A model generated the notes under the pieces. The model saw only the letters and a program-made list of their open reading frames with translations. It was not told the DNA's origin and searched no databases. This document shows, piece after piece, positions 1-7,928 of a stretch of DNA of 34,208 bases. This stretch comes from CAYVZU01 sp964455935 (GTDB taxonomy: Bacteria > Fibrobacterota > CAYVZU01). The stretch is from positions 1 through 34,208 of the forward strand of contig CAYVZU010000027.1 of NCBI GenBank assembly GCA_964455935.1, written 5' to 3'. The first letter of the stretch is position 1. The number at the start of each line of letters is the position of its first letter. The translations under genes were made by a program, and so were the position numbers.

Positions 1-66
1 CCGGTCAATACGCAGACCCGGCTGGGCAAGCCGCCGAATGAGCCTAAAGACGGGTGGGCGAAGTAA
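1..66 (+). CDS. C-terminal tail of an unidentified protein (5' truncated by window edge)
   Basis: Frame 1 is open from the first base and ends at a TAA at 64-66, giving 21 residues rich in Lys, Pro and Asn that end in DGWAK. The piece is too short to identify, and an open frame of this length can occur by chance. It is followed by about 170 bases (67-235) in which I see no gene, before the convergent flavin-type gene. A look at the upstream contig sequence would settle whether it is real. Confidence 0.3.
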   Translation, partial: PVNTQTRLGKPPNEPKDGWAK

Positions 67-235
67 GCGCGCAAATAGCCCTGCGGCATTTGCGGCCGGG
101 AGACGCCAGGATGCCTTTTGAAAATGCGCCATAGTAAGGTAATCCACCGACAGCGGAAGTCCTTGGAGTACCAAATAGAAACGCCACCTTTGCTCTGGAG
201 GTTTCCCATAACTGAATCGTTACGGCAGTCCGAGA

Positions 236-673
236 CTAAAACATAATCGGCGGCGTATCCTTCTCCCGGCAGTTGAGCCCCAGGTTCCAGTACTGCGCTT
301 CTCCGTGGGCAATCCGGAAGATGAAGATTCTGCCGTTCGGATATGCCTTGAAGACATCATGGAGCCATGGACGGTCCTCAAACAGCTTCTTTTCGAGTGT
401 CGCATCGTTGACCTGTTCGATTTTTCCGGTGATTCGTACCATCTGCATGGAACCCATGCCGTCGCCGGGACTATAAAAACCTAGCTCCACTTTCGGATTG
501 TTCTGCAACTGCTGCGAAAGCCGTTTTTGCGTGCCGGTGTGGAAGTAGAATCCACGCGCGTCGGCAAACCACATCGCCATTGCGCGCAAATGAGGTTGAT
601 CGCCGACAGAGGTAGCGACCCAGGTGGCCGGATTTTGATTTGTGAATTCTCTAATTTCGTCCATGGTTTTCAT
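236..673 (-). CDS. Pyridoxamine 5'-phosphate oxidase (PPOX)-family FMN-binding split-barrel protein
   Basis: A 145-residue single-domain protein that resembles the small PPOX-like/general-stress flavoproteins. Recognisable pieces are an N-terminal strand pair (ATWVATSVGDQPHLRAM), the central GFYFHTGTQKRLSQQL segment that in this fold contacts the FMN phosphate, a NPKVELGFYSP strand, and a C-terminal strand near AQYWNLG. Such proteins bind FMN or F420 and act as small-molecule oxidoreductases or stress proteins; the substrate cannot be read from sequence. The start is well supported: AGGAGGT lies four bases upstream of the ATG (678-684 on the plus strand). The gene follows a decayed AraC-family regulator on the same strand with about 100 bases between them, so that regulator may once have controlled it. 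Confidence 0.85.
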   Translation of the reverse strand: MKTMDEIREFTNQNPATWVATSVGDQPHLRAMAMWFADARGFYFHTGTQKRLSQQLQNNPKVELGFYSPGDGMGSMQMVRITGKIEQVNDATLEKKLFEDRPWLHDVFKAYPNGRIFIFRIAHGEAQYWNLGLNCREKDTPPIMF

Positions 674-772
674 CCATACCTCCTATGCAAAACGAATGTG
701 AATGAATCGGAATCGAATCACCAAGACGGCTATGCATTGACAAATATACGTTGGATGATGACGGCAAAACTT

Positions 773-1244
773 TCAATATTCGATAAAAATTTTCGTTTTT
801 ACGCTGCGGTAGTCGGAGGGGGAGATATTGAATGCGCGGGTGAAGCACTGGCAAAAACAAGATGAACTGTTGAAACCGCAATCGAGCGCGATTTCACTGA
901 GCGTTTTTTTCGTTGCCGCGCACCATCCGCTTTGCGCAATCGAGCCGAGTCTGCATAATGTATTCCATGGGCGACATCGAAGTCTCTTCTCTGAAGACGC
1001 GGGAAAACCGGGATGGCGAGAAATTCACTACGCGGGCAAGATCCTCCACCGTGATTTTCTCTCCGTAATGTTCATTCCGATATTCAATAGTCCGGGTAAT
1101 CGACATGCGGTAATGGATTTTATTATCGCTGCGATGCGCGCCAAACAGCTGCCGGATCAGTAGATTGGTAATCTTTTCCTGGCAGGAATCGGCTGATATG
1201 GCCATCGACCAGCGTTGCCAACGGCGCCTATGTATGCCGGCCAA
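773..1244 (-). pseudogene. AraC/XylS-family transcriptional regulator, broken by two frameshifts
   Basis: The open frame from 1244 to 894 encodes the first helix-turn-helix of an AraC-type DNA-binding domain (ITVEDLARVVNFSPSRFSR, then a FREETSMSPMEYI linker helix) and stops at NEKNAQ. The rest of the domain follows at once in another frame: TLSEIALDCGFNSSSCFAS, the second helix-turn-helix. After a further frame change it continues as CFTRAFNISPSDYRS and ends at a TGA at 773-775. Joined together the three pieces match the AraC family signature with no missing residues. The first break is at a run of seven A (904-910 on the plus strand are T), where removing one base restores the frame; the second, about 20 codons later, needs one extra base. 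No convincing ligand-binding domain is visible upstream, so the gene also looks 5' truncated or is a short MarA/SoxS-size regulator. Two sequencing errors are an alternative to true decay. Confidence 0.8.
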
Positions 1245-1355
1245 ATGTGGGTGGGAAAAGTTACGAAACGTGATTCGTTCTGAACCGATAAATGGCGTCC
1301 GCGGGCTGCGGCAATGGATCGTCGAAAATCAAAGAAAGGGCGCGGGGCGGATCGT

Positions 1356-3158
1356 CTATTCTTCCCTCTTATACCGCAGGTCCTGCAAATTGCGCTTGCG
1401 CAGCCGGACCGCTTTGGGCGTGATTTCGACCAGTTCATCTTCGTTGATGAAGACGATGCAATCCTCAAGCCCCATGGTCCGGGGCGGAGTGAGCTGGATG
1501 TGCTCGTCCGAGCCGGAAGCCCGCATGTTGCTCAACTTCTTGCCCTTGCCGGGGTTCACGATTAGATCGTTGTCGCGACAGTGCTCGCCAACAATTTCCC
1601 CCCGGTAAACATTTTCGCCCGGACCGTAGAAAAGCGTGCCCCGCTCCTGCAGATTCCACAAGGCAAAACCTACGGTTGTGCAAGGCTCCATGGCCACAAT
1701 CACGCCGGTCTTGCGATTGCGCATCTCGCCCACGTGCGGACCGTATCCGTGATAGATGTAATAGAGCGTGCCCATTCCCTTGGTGTCCGTCATGAACTCC
1801 GAACGATAGCCCAGCAAACCCCGTGTGGGAATTGTATAGATCAGCCGCACCATGCCGCTTTCGGTAGTCATGGATTGCATTTGGCCTTTTCGCTGGCCCA
1901 GCTTTTCGATCACCGCTCCCAGATACTTCTCATCCACATCCACCGTCAGCTCTTCATAGGGTTCAAGCATCTGTCCGTTTTCGTGGCGGAGAATCACCTG
2001 GGGCCGGGTCACTTGAAATTCGTACCCTTCCCGGCGCATCCGTTCGATCAGGATCGAGAGATGCAGTTCGCCCCTGCCCGAAACCTTAAATCCGGTAATG
2101 TCCGGCAGGTGCTCAACGGTCAGCGCCACATCCGACAAGATTTCGCGATAGAGCCGGTCTTCGAGATGGCTCGATGTGACGAATCGCCCCTCGCGGCCCG
2201 AAAACGGCGAGTCGTTGGGAATGAAATTCATGGAAATGGTGGGCGGATCGATCTGCACTGGAGGAAGGGGAATGGGATTCAGCGGATCCGTATAGGTGAC
2301 CCCTACCGTGACCTCGTCCATTCCGGCCACGGCCACGATATCACCGGTTCCGGCAATATCAACAGGGACTTTCTGATTGCCAACGAACTCAAAAACTTTG
2401 GTGATCCGCGCCGGAATCAGCGAACCGTCACGCAAGGCCACGCCAATATCCTTGTTGATATTGAGCCGGCCCGAGGTAATCTTGCCGATGCCCAGACGCC
2501 CCATATACGGGGAATAGTCGATGGAACTCACCAGCATTTGCAGCGGCGCTTCGGGATCCCCTTTGGGGGATGGAATGCAGTTGATGATCTTCTCATAAAG
2601 CGGTCCCAGCGAATCCGGCACATCCATGGGGTCTTCAACCGCATAGCCTTCTTTGGCCGAGGCATAGATCACGGGGAAATCGAGGATGTGATCGGGGGCA
2701 TTGTGCTTCACGAAAAGATCGAATACCTGGTCTACGGCCCAGTGCGGCCGGGCCGCGGGCTTGTCGATTTTATTGATCACCACGATGATTGGCAACCCGA
2801 GGGCCAACGCCTTCTTGAAAACGAAATAGGTCTGCGGCATGGGGCCTTCCTTCGCATCGACCAAAAGAAGGGCTCCATCGGCCATCTTGAGGACTCGCTC
2901 CACCTGTCCGCCAAAGTCGGCATGACCCGGGGTATCGATAATGTTGATCTTAAACCCGCGATAGCGAAACGAGCCGTTTTTGGAGGCGATCGTAATTCCG
3001 CGTTCCCGTTCAAGATCGATGGAGTCCATCAGACGTTCGGCCACAACCTGGTTATCGCGGAAAAGCCCGCTCTGGCGGAAGAGCTGGTCTACCAGCGTCG
3101 TTTTTCCATGGTCCACGTGAGCGATGATGGCGATATTGCGAATTCGATTTTGTTCCAT
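1356..3158 (-). CDS. typA: Ribosome-associated translational GTPase TypA/BipA
   Basis: A full-length 600-residue member of the EF-G-like GTPases. The G1 motif AHVDHGKT is at residues 13-20, the switch I region ERERGITI near 50-57, G3 DTPGH at 75-79 and G4 NKID at 129-132. Domain II (beta barrel), the EF-G-like domains III and V, and the BipA-specific C-terminal domain follow; GRGELHLSILIE and TRGLLGYRSEF are typical of the family. TypA binds the 70S ribosome and assists ribosome assembly and translation under stress or low temperature. The start at MEQNRIRNIAIIAHVDHG matches the family N-terminus. The gene appears to stand alone, with no partner within 200 bases on its strand. Confidence 0.97.
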   Translation of the reverse strand: MEQNRIRNIAIIAHVDHGKTTLVDQLFRQSGLFRDNQVVAERLMDSIDLERERGITIASKNGSFRYRGFKINIIDTPGHADFGGQVERVLKMADGALLLVDAKEGPMPQTYFVFKKALALGLPIIVVINKIDKPAARPHWAVDQVFDLFVKHNAPDHILDFPVIYASAKEGYAVEDPMDVPDSLGPLYEKIINCIPSPKGDPEAPLQMLVSSIDYSPYMGRLGIGKITSGRLNINKDIGVALRDGSLIPARITKVFEFVGNQKVPVDIAGTGDIVAVAGMDEVTVGVTYTDPLNPIPLPPVQIDPPTISMNFIPNDSPFSGREGRFVTSSHLEDRLYREILSDVALTVEHLPDITGFKVSGRGELHLSILIERMRREGYEFQVTRPQVILRHENGQMLEPYEELTVDVDEKYLGAVIEKLGQRKGQMQSMTTESGMVRLIYTIPTRGLLGYRSEFMTDTKGMGTLYYIYHGYGPHVGEMRNRKTGVIVAMEPCTTVGFALWNLQERGTLFYGPGENVYRGEIVGEHCRDNDLIVNPGKGKKLSNMRASGSDEHIQLTPPRTMGLEDCIVFINEDELVEITPKAVRLRKRNLQDLRYKREE

Positions 3159-3370
3159 ATTTGCTTTTCTCTGCCAAGGTGAGTTAAACTTGTCCCGCTT
3201 CCGCGCGGAAAACCAAAAGACAGCCTTATAAAATACTTAATGACGAGCCGCTATGGCCCGAAATTCCGGTTTCAAACGATTCAGGAAAGATCTCCCGTCG
3301 AAAGCGTCCGACGATGGCAGCGCGTTTGCATTACACGATTTAGATATTTCTGCACAAACAGCGAGGGCCA

Positions 3371-4066
3371 ATGCCTTTCCTTGGGAAAAGGAATCGCGCG
3401 GCGGAGTCGCGCCGGGACCAACGCACCGTATCCCCGCCAATGGCTGGTGCTGCCCTATTTGTCGCAGGCTTACTGCTTTTCCTGATCATTCTGGCAAACC
3501 TGAATGGCAACCTGCTTTTGCATGTTGATCAAAGAGCGGCGACTCTGATTCGGCATTGGCATACACCATGGGGCATGAAACTATCTTTGGCAATTTCCTG
3601 GCTGGGAACCTGGGGGGCATGGCTGGTTGTCCTCTTGGTTGCCCGCGGCCTTTTATCGGCCAACCGCCGGCCGCAAGCGCGCCTGTTGGTGCTGGCAAAT
3701 CTCTGGGGAACCGTCCTTCTTTATGCCCTAAAACTGGCCATCCATAGGCCCCGGCCGGACGGTCTGCCGCCGTTGATTTTTCTAAGTTTCAGTTTTCCCA
3801 GCGGCCATGCTTTTCTTTCCCTGGTCGCTTACGGAACCATTGCCTGGCTCACCGGTCCGCGAAAGGCAACACGAACCCAACACGGCATCGCGGTCTGCGC
3901 AATGGTCCTGGTGCTTCTGATTGGCTTGAGCCGGATCTACCTTGGAGTGCATTATTTAAGCGATGTCATAGGGGGCTATGCGGCGGCAATGGCCTGGTTG
4001 GGCGCAAGCATTGCGTGGACCGAAATGAATGCCGGAGGTGCGACTAAGGCGAAACAGCGGGGTTAA
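3371..4066 (+). CDS. PAP2-superfamily membrane phosphatase (phosphatidic acid phosphatase / undecaprenyl-diphosphatase type)
   Basis: A 231-residue integral membrane protein with the three-part PAP2 active-site signature. C1 is K121...R128P129, C2 is PSGH at 143-146, and C3 is SR at 187-188 with the catalytic His194 and Asp198 (SRIYLGVHYLSDV). Hydrophobic segments lie around 25-45, 72-94, 107-122, 147-160, 172-187 and 198-216. Members dephosphorylate lipid phosphates such as phosphatidic acid, phosphatidylglycerophosphate or undecaprenyl pyrophosphate at the outer face of the inner membrane; the exact substrate is not predictable. The start is uncertain: ATG 3371 has GAGGG only three bases upstream, and ATG 3440, just before the first membrane segment, is an alternative. 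It converges on the prepilin-like gene with a 24-base gap. Confidence 0.9.
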   Translation: MPFLGKRNRAAESRRDQRTVSPPMAGAALFVAGLLLFLIILANLNGNLLLHVDQRAATLIRHWHTPWGMKLSLAISWLGTWGAWLVVLLVARGLLSANRRPQARLLVLANLWGTVLLYALKLAIHRPRPDGLPPLIFLSFSFPSGHAFLSLVAYGTIAWLTGPRKATRTQHGIAVCAMVLVLLIGLSRIYLGVHYLSDVIGGYAAAMAWLGASIAWTEMNAGGATKAKQRG

Positions 4067-4090
4067 GGCCGCCGTAGAATGGGAAAAAAA

Positions 4091-4516
4091 CTATTCCGGA
4101 GGAAAAGACTGGCGGACGATTGTGCCTGTTGCGTCGATGGCAAAGTATTCGTTGCCGGGCCGATGGTCGCCAAAAGCATCGCTTCCCGTTGCCTCGCGGG
4201 CGAATGCGGTAAAACCCACACTGTCCACACTAATCGAGTATAGAATCCCCGAAAATCCGTAGCGTTCCTTGAAGCCGATCTCCTCGGAATAGCCGAACTT
4301 CTCGTGCGATAAAAAGTACTCGTGCTCGAGTTCGCAGATCCGCTGCAATTCGTTTGTTGCCCTTGCGGAATTGCGCAGGATTGCGGAATGGCTCAGCCGT
4401 TTGCCGGAAATCAGGAGCAAAGCAATTGCGGTCAGGATAATGACGGCTAATTCGGGAACCGTGAAGGCTCGTGGTTTTCGAGCAAGGGATTTGTGTTCAG
4501 GAGCGGTCATTCGCAT
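4091..4516 (-). CDS. Type IV prepilin-like / pseudopilin-like protein
   Basis: A 141-residue protein whose N-terminus has the layout of a class III prepilin: a short basic leader (KSLARKPRA), then FTVPEL with Glu at position +5 of the predicted mature protein, then a hydrophobic helix (AVIILTAIALLLISG). In the family a prepilin peptidase cleaves just before the Phe and N-methylates it; here Ala replaces the usual Gly at -1, which is tolerated. The rest is a small globular domain with a YGFSGILYSI core and a C-terminal strand ending FAIDATGTIVRQS, similar in style to minor pilins of FCB bacteria. It overlaps the end of the upstream small membrane gene by ten bases, so the three genes 5029-4091 are probably one transcript. 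No pilus assembly gene is in the window. Confidence 0.7.
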   Translation of the reverse strand: MRMTAPEHKSLARKPRAFTVPELAVIILTAIALLLISGKRLSHSAILRNSARATNELQRICELEHEYFLSHEKFGYSEEIGFKERYGFSGILYSISVDSVGFTAFAREATGSDAFGDHRPGNEYFAIDATGTIVRQSFPPE

Positions 4517-4734
4517 TGCCCAATCGATTTGCGAAGATGATCCAGCTTCTCTTTTAACGCCTCACGCCGACCCTCTTTCTGCAGAATGGATGTCCGCACA
4601 AGCATGGCGAACAGAAAGCCCAAAACAAGGGTCTCCAACAGCACCGAATAAGGAGCCAGAGCATCTCCGCCCAAAGCGTCTACAACGATTTTGAAGATCG
4701 CTATCCCCAAAACTGAATAGATCAGGAAAGGCAT
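4507..4734 (-). CDS. Small membrane protein with C-terminal coiled coil (75 aa)
   Basis: I do not recognise a family. The protein has two predicted membrane segments (about residues 2-20 and 29-46), then RTSILQ and a charged heptad-like helix (EGRREALKEKLDHLRKSI). The layout matches that of its upstream neighbour, suggesting the two are diverged paralogues or subunits of one complex. The ATG follows the neighbour's stop by four bases, with a purine-rich GGAAAGAGA overlapping that stop as ribosome binding site, and its 3' end overlaps the prepilin-like gene. A structural or accessory membrane role beside the pilin-like protein is only a guess from context. Confidence 0.65.
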   Translation of the reverse strand: MPFLIYSVLGIAIFKIVVDALGGDALAPYSVLLETLVLGFLFAMLVRTSILQKEGRREALKEKLDHLRKSIGQCE

Positions 4735-4738
4735 TGTC

Positions 4739-5029
4739 TTATCTCTTTCCTTCGAGAATCGAAATCCGCTGTTCGAGTTGTTCGATCGCGTCCCGCAATT
4801 TTGTGAACTTCTGCTCCTCGGCCTTGATGCTTAAATTCTCACATTCTCTCTGAAGCTTTTCAAAGGCCCCTTCGTGCATTCGCGTGCGCATCCGAATCAA
4901 CAGCAAGATGCCAACACCCAGCAATATGAAATTCCAGAGATGGCGGAACCATTCGTGCTGCAAATAGTCCAAGTCAATTAAGAGGGATAGAAAAGCGAAT
5001 AGAATCAGCAGTCCGTAGCCAATGAACAA
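4739..5029 (-). CDS. Small membrane protein with long C-terminal coiled coil (96 aa)
   Basis: No family recognised. Two hydrophobic segments (about 3-19 and 28-46) are followed by RMRTRMHEG and a roughly 50-residue heptad-patterned charged helix ending QLEQRISILEGKR, so the C-terminal half should form a coiled coil in the cytoplasm. The likely start is a TTG at 5027-5029, supported by AAAGGAG about six bases upstream; no ATG lies at the right place. It is the first gene of a three-gene set with the 75-residue protein and the prepilin-like protein, divergent from the large barrel-like gene at 5198. Confidence 0.65.
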   Translation of the reverse strand: MFIGYGLLILFAFLSLLIDLDYLQHEWFRHLWNFILLGVGILLLIRMRTRMHEGAFEKLQRECENLSIKAEEQKFTKLRDAIEQLEQRISILEGKR

Positions 5030-5197
5030 GGCCTACTCCTTTTTCCGTTGGCAACAAACTAACTATATCGGACTACAGTGCGCAAGAGGGCTAAACCAGC
5101 GGCGGGGCCGGAAAGCTAAGCCATCTTTCAGTGGAACCGCTTGACAGATTTCCTTGGCCATTACCAAGCGGAAAAAACAATCTTCTCGCACGAACTC

Positions 5198-7828
5198 ATG
5201 ACCGCAAATACGGCTTTTACAGCAAATCCCAATCGGTTTGCTCTTTTCCTGACCTTCCTTTTATGCGCCGCCATCCCCGGCTACGGCCTTGAATTACGCG
5301 GCGAAGACTATCACCTTGAGCTCAAGGGCGAAAAGATCTTCGCGCTCCAGCACCGAAGCAAGATTGGCGGGATGGAGGGATTCTCCACCGGGTTTCTTCG
5401 GCGCGAGCACCTGCAACTTAATTTGAGCGGCAATCTTGGAAACCACACCAAAGTCGATGGCCAATTCGAAGATGCCCAATCCGAGGCCGAGCCGTCCATT
5501 GCGCGACTGTGCGTAGACAATCCGGCTTTCCGGTTTCGGCTGGGCCAGTTCGAGACCGATGCCGGCGGTCCCGTTTCCGCCCTGTCCGGCCGGACGCTGC
5601 AGGGCGGCCAGGCCACTCTGATTCGGAATCACTGGAGTTTAACGCTTCTGGGCTCCAGGGCCGGGGGCCGCGCGCAAAGCGAACGATTTTCCTTCCGAGG
5701 AGCCGGTGAATACAATCTTGCCGGCGCGCCGGTCCTGCCCGGCAGCGAGCGGGTTTTCCTCAATCGGATCCTGCTTCAAAAGGAAAGGGACTACCGGCTC
5801 GATGCCATGGCCGGAACAATTCTCCTGACTCCCGAGTTCCTGATCCGGGCCGGTCACGATGGAATCGGGTCGCAGGATATCATGTCCGTAGTCTATGAAA
5901 CGGACGATTTCGAAAGTCGGCCTAGAATCAGGGCCGGATGGCTGACCTATTCGCCGGATTCCATGCGGTTGTTTGAAATGTCCGCCCTTGAGCAGCGCCA
6001 TGCGGCGGAAGGTGCGGGCGCGGCACTGTATGCGGGCGCGGGCCGAGTCCGCTGGGGTTATGGAAGGGCGCTCGATATTGCGGCCCAGCTCCGCGCTTCG
6101 GCCCGTGGCGATTCGGCCATACTTCATCCGGCTCTGGCCGGCAGCGGACGGCTTCATTCGGAAACCTCCTTTTTCGGCCTGTCCGCCGAAGCGGACTACC
6201 GCGAGCCAAAGCATGTGGACCTGAGCAAGACCGAAGCATTGCCCGGTCGCACGTTGTTTGGCGCGGCCGAAGCTAGGCTTTCTCCCCTTGCCTGGATCGC
6301 GGCAAACACCAAGGGCCGCCAGGAACGGTTTAGCACCTCCGATTCGAGTGACGCCATCGAGCGTAGAATCGAGGGCAGACTGGAGATTGCGCCGCGGCCG
6401 GCGATGAAACTGACAGGATTCGGATCGCTGGATTCGATTGGCGGGACAACGCGGCCCGGCACTTCGACCGAGGCAGGACTTCGGTTCGAACAATCCTGGA
6501 CCTATTATGCGTTAAATTTGTCAGGCCGCCAGAAAACCGGTTCATTTCCGGCAGCAGATTCGGTGGAACGTCCGGTGGAAATCATGCTGCGTACGAATCG
6601 CTTCTCTTTTCTCCAGACGTCAACGGGCCTTCGCTACATACAAGCATTGCAGCCTTCCGGTTCGCGCAACGACAGACTGAGTTTGGACTGCAACGTTTCT
6701 TTGAGCAAAGGCCGCCAGCATCTTTTGGCAACGAATCTGACCGAACTCAACCCGAAAGGTCCGCCTACGTTCCAAACCTCGCTCAATGGTGGCGCGGAAG
6801 CCGGAGGGGTGCGCTTCTCCGCGGCCGGCATGCAGCGCTACTGCCATGAAGCGGCGCCGGACTCGGTATCCGCGGAACCCGGGGCCCGGGACACCGCAAT
6901 GCGGCCCTGCGACATCCACCAAGCCCAGATCGAGATCAACTCGGGCTACGGCATCGACGCAAGCCTTGTCGGCCGGATGCGTTTGGGCCGCGCCCTGGGT
7001 AATCCGTTTGCGCGGGAGTATTCCCTGGACTGGACCGGGGCAAGAGATGTGGCCGGTTTCGTGAAGCCCGAGGCATCGGCGGCAATGGAAACGTTTGAGC
7101 AATGGAACCGCAATCAGTTTGCGCCGAAAAAGGAACTGAACCGTTCCAAGCAGCGGCTGCGCATGGCCCTGCAACTGGCGCGCATGGGTTTTGTTTCAAG
7201 CCGGATCGCATGGAGCGGAGAGCGCACCCGCGATTGGCAAATCATGGCCGACGACTCGCTGGCCCGCGTTCAAAAGGGAATGGACCAGGAGTATCAATTG
7301 GCTGCCGACATGGCCATGTCGGATAGGCTTTCCTTTATTGTTCAGGCCGAATATGACAGAGAGTTGCAGGACCTTGAATCCGGAATCGCCGATGCCGACC
7401 CCTTGGCCAACCCCACGGCCTTGCCGCCGGAAATGCTGTTTCTCAATAGGGATGCCCGCACATACAAAGCCGACGTAAAGGCAACCTGGCAGGCCGCCGC
7501 AACAGCCCAACTCTCGGCCGGGATCGGGTTCACCAGACGCCATGACGCGACAAATGCCGACGGAACAGCCGCGGAGCGGAACTGGACACAGACCGTTCTT
7601 CCGCAGGCCGAAGCGCTTTTTACTATTAGGCCGGTCGATTTCGGAGTGCAGATATCCGGATCGGCTTCGACCGGCCGCTATGAGACAAAGTCAATTCGCG
7701 GCGAACCGTTTGTGCGCGTCACCACGGCCGAGCACGTTAGCGCTGAAGCGCGCGGCCGCATGGAACAGGGCTACACGCCGTTTTACCGGACCACGGAGTT
7801 CACGCTTAACGCCAGAATCGGGTTTTAG
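5198..7828 (+). CDS. Large exported protein, probable outer-membrane beta-barrel (hypothetical)
   Basis: From ATG 5198 the protein is 876 residues, beginning with a signal peptide (polar start, then FALFLTFLLCAAI, probable cleavage near GYG/LELR). The mature part is an alternation of short amphipathic stretches with many Arg, Ser, Gly and Ala and few long hydrophobic runs, which is the pattern of a beta-rich outer-membrane protein. The last residues (YRTTEFTLNARIGF) end in Phe, as barrel proteins recognised by the BAM machinery do. An upstream TTG at 5141 with GTGGA before it would add 19 residues ahead of the signal peptide; I prefer the ATG, although it lacks a clear ribosome binding site. 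No family name can be assigned. It converges on another barrel-like gene at 7929-8783. Confidence 0.75.
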   Translation: MTANTAFTANPNRFALFLTFLLCAAIPGYGLELRGEDYHLELKGEKIFALQHRSKIGGMEGFSTGFLRREHLQLNLSGNLGNHTKVDGQFEDAQSEAEPSIARLCVDNPAFRFRLGQFETDAGGPVSALSGRTLQGGQATLIRNHWSLTLLGSRAGGRAQSERFSFRGAGEYNLAGAPVLPGSERVFLNRILLQKERDYRLDAMAGTILLTPEFLIRAGHDGIGSQDIMSVVYETDDFESRPRIRAGWLTYSPDSMRLFEMSALEQRHAAEGAGAALYAGAGRVRWGYGRALDIAAQLRASARGDSAILHPALAGSGRLHSETSFFGLSAEADYREPKHVDLSKTEALPGRTLFGAAEARLSPLAWIAANTKGRQERFSTSDSSDAIERRIEGRLEIAPRPAMKLTGFGSLDSIGGTTRPGTSTEAGLRFEQSWTYYALNLSGRQKTGSFPAADSVERPVEIMLRTNRFSFLQTSTGLRYIQALQPSGSRNDRLSLDCNVSLSKGRQHLLATNLTELNPKGPPTFQTSLNGGAEAGGVRFSAAGMQRYCHEAAPDSVSAEPGARDTAMRPCDIHQAQIEINSGYGIDASLVGRMRLGRALGNPFAREYSLDWTGARDVAGFVKPEASAAMETFEQWNRNQFAPKKELNRSKQRLRMALQLARMGFVSSRIAWSGERTRDWQIMADDSLARVQKGMDQEYQLAADMAMSDRLSFIVQAEYDRELQDLESGIADADPLANPTALPPEMLFLNRDARTYKADVKATWQAAATAQLSAGIGFTRRHDATNADGTAAERNWTQTVLPQAEALFTIRPVDFGVQISGSASTGRYETKSIRGEPFVRVTTAEHVSAEARGRMEQGYTPFYRTTEFTLNARIGF

Positions 7829-7924
7829 GAGAATTATAAATTAGGAATTATGAATTAATAATTATGGAATTGGAGGTTTTCAGGTCTTCAATTTCCCAAT
7901 TATCAATTCATAATTCATAATTGT
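7829..7924. repeat. AT-rich intergenic inverted-repeat element (copy 1)
   Basis: This spacer between two convergent genes has ends that are imperfect inverted repeats of each other: the left end carries AATTATGAATTA, and the right end carries AATTCATAATTCATAATTG. The 13-mer TAATTCATAATTG (7911-7923) recurs exactly at 24668-24680 in the second element. It could fold into a long hairpin and serve as a bidirectional terminator, or be a non-autonomous mobile repeat. No target-site duplication is evident. Confidence 0.65.
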
Positions 7925-7928
7925 TCTT

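Noticed and set aside
1581..3182. A 533-residue open frame on the plus strand opposite typA
   Set aside because: It lies entirely antisense to a gene with all GTPase motifs, its product is His/Ile-rich without any domain pattern, and long antisense frames are expected opposite GC-rich genes.
5141..5146. TTGACA matching a perfect -35 box
   Set aside because: No -10-like hexamer is found 16-18 bases downstream, and the same bases may serve as an alternative TTG start. I do not call it a promoter.
6786..7064. Several Arg/Pro-rich alternative frames inside the barrel-like gene
   Set aside because: They are shadows of the coding frame, with composition set by GC-rich codons and no starts with ribosome binding sites.
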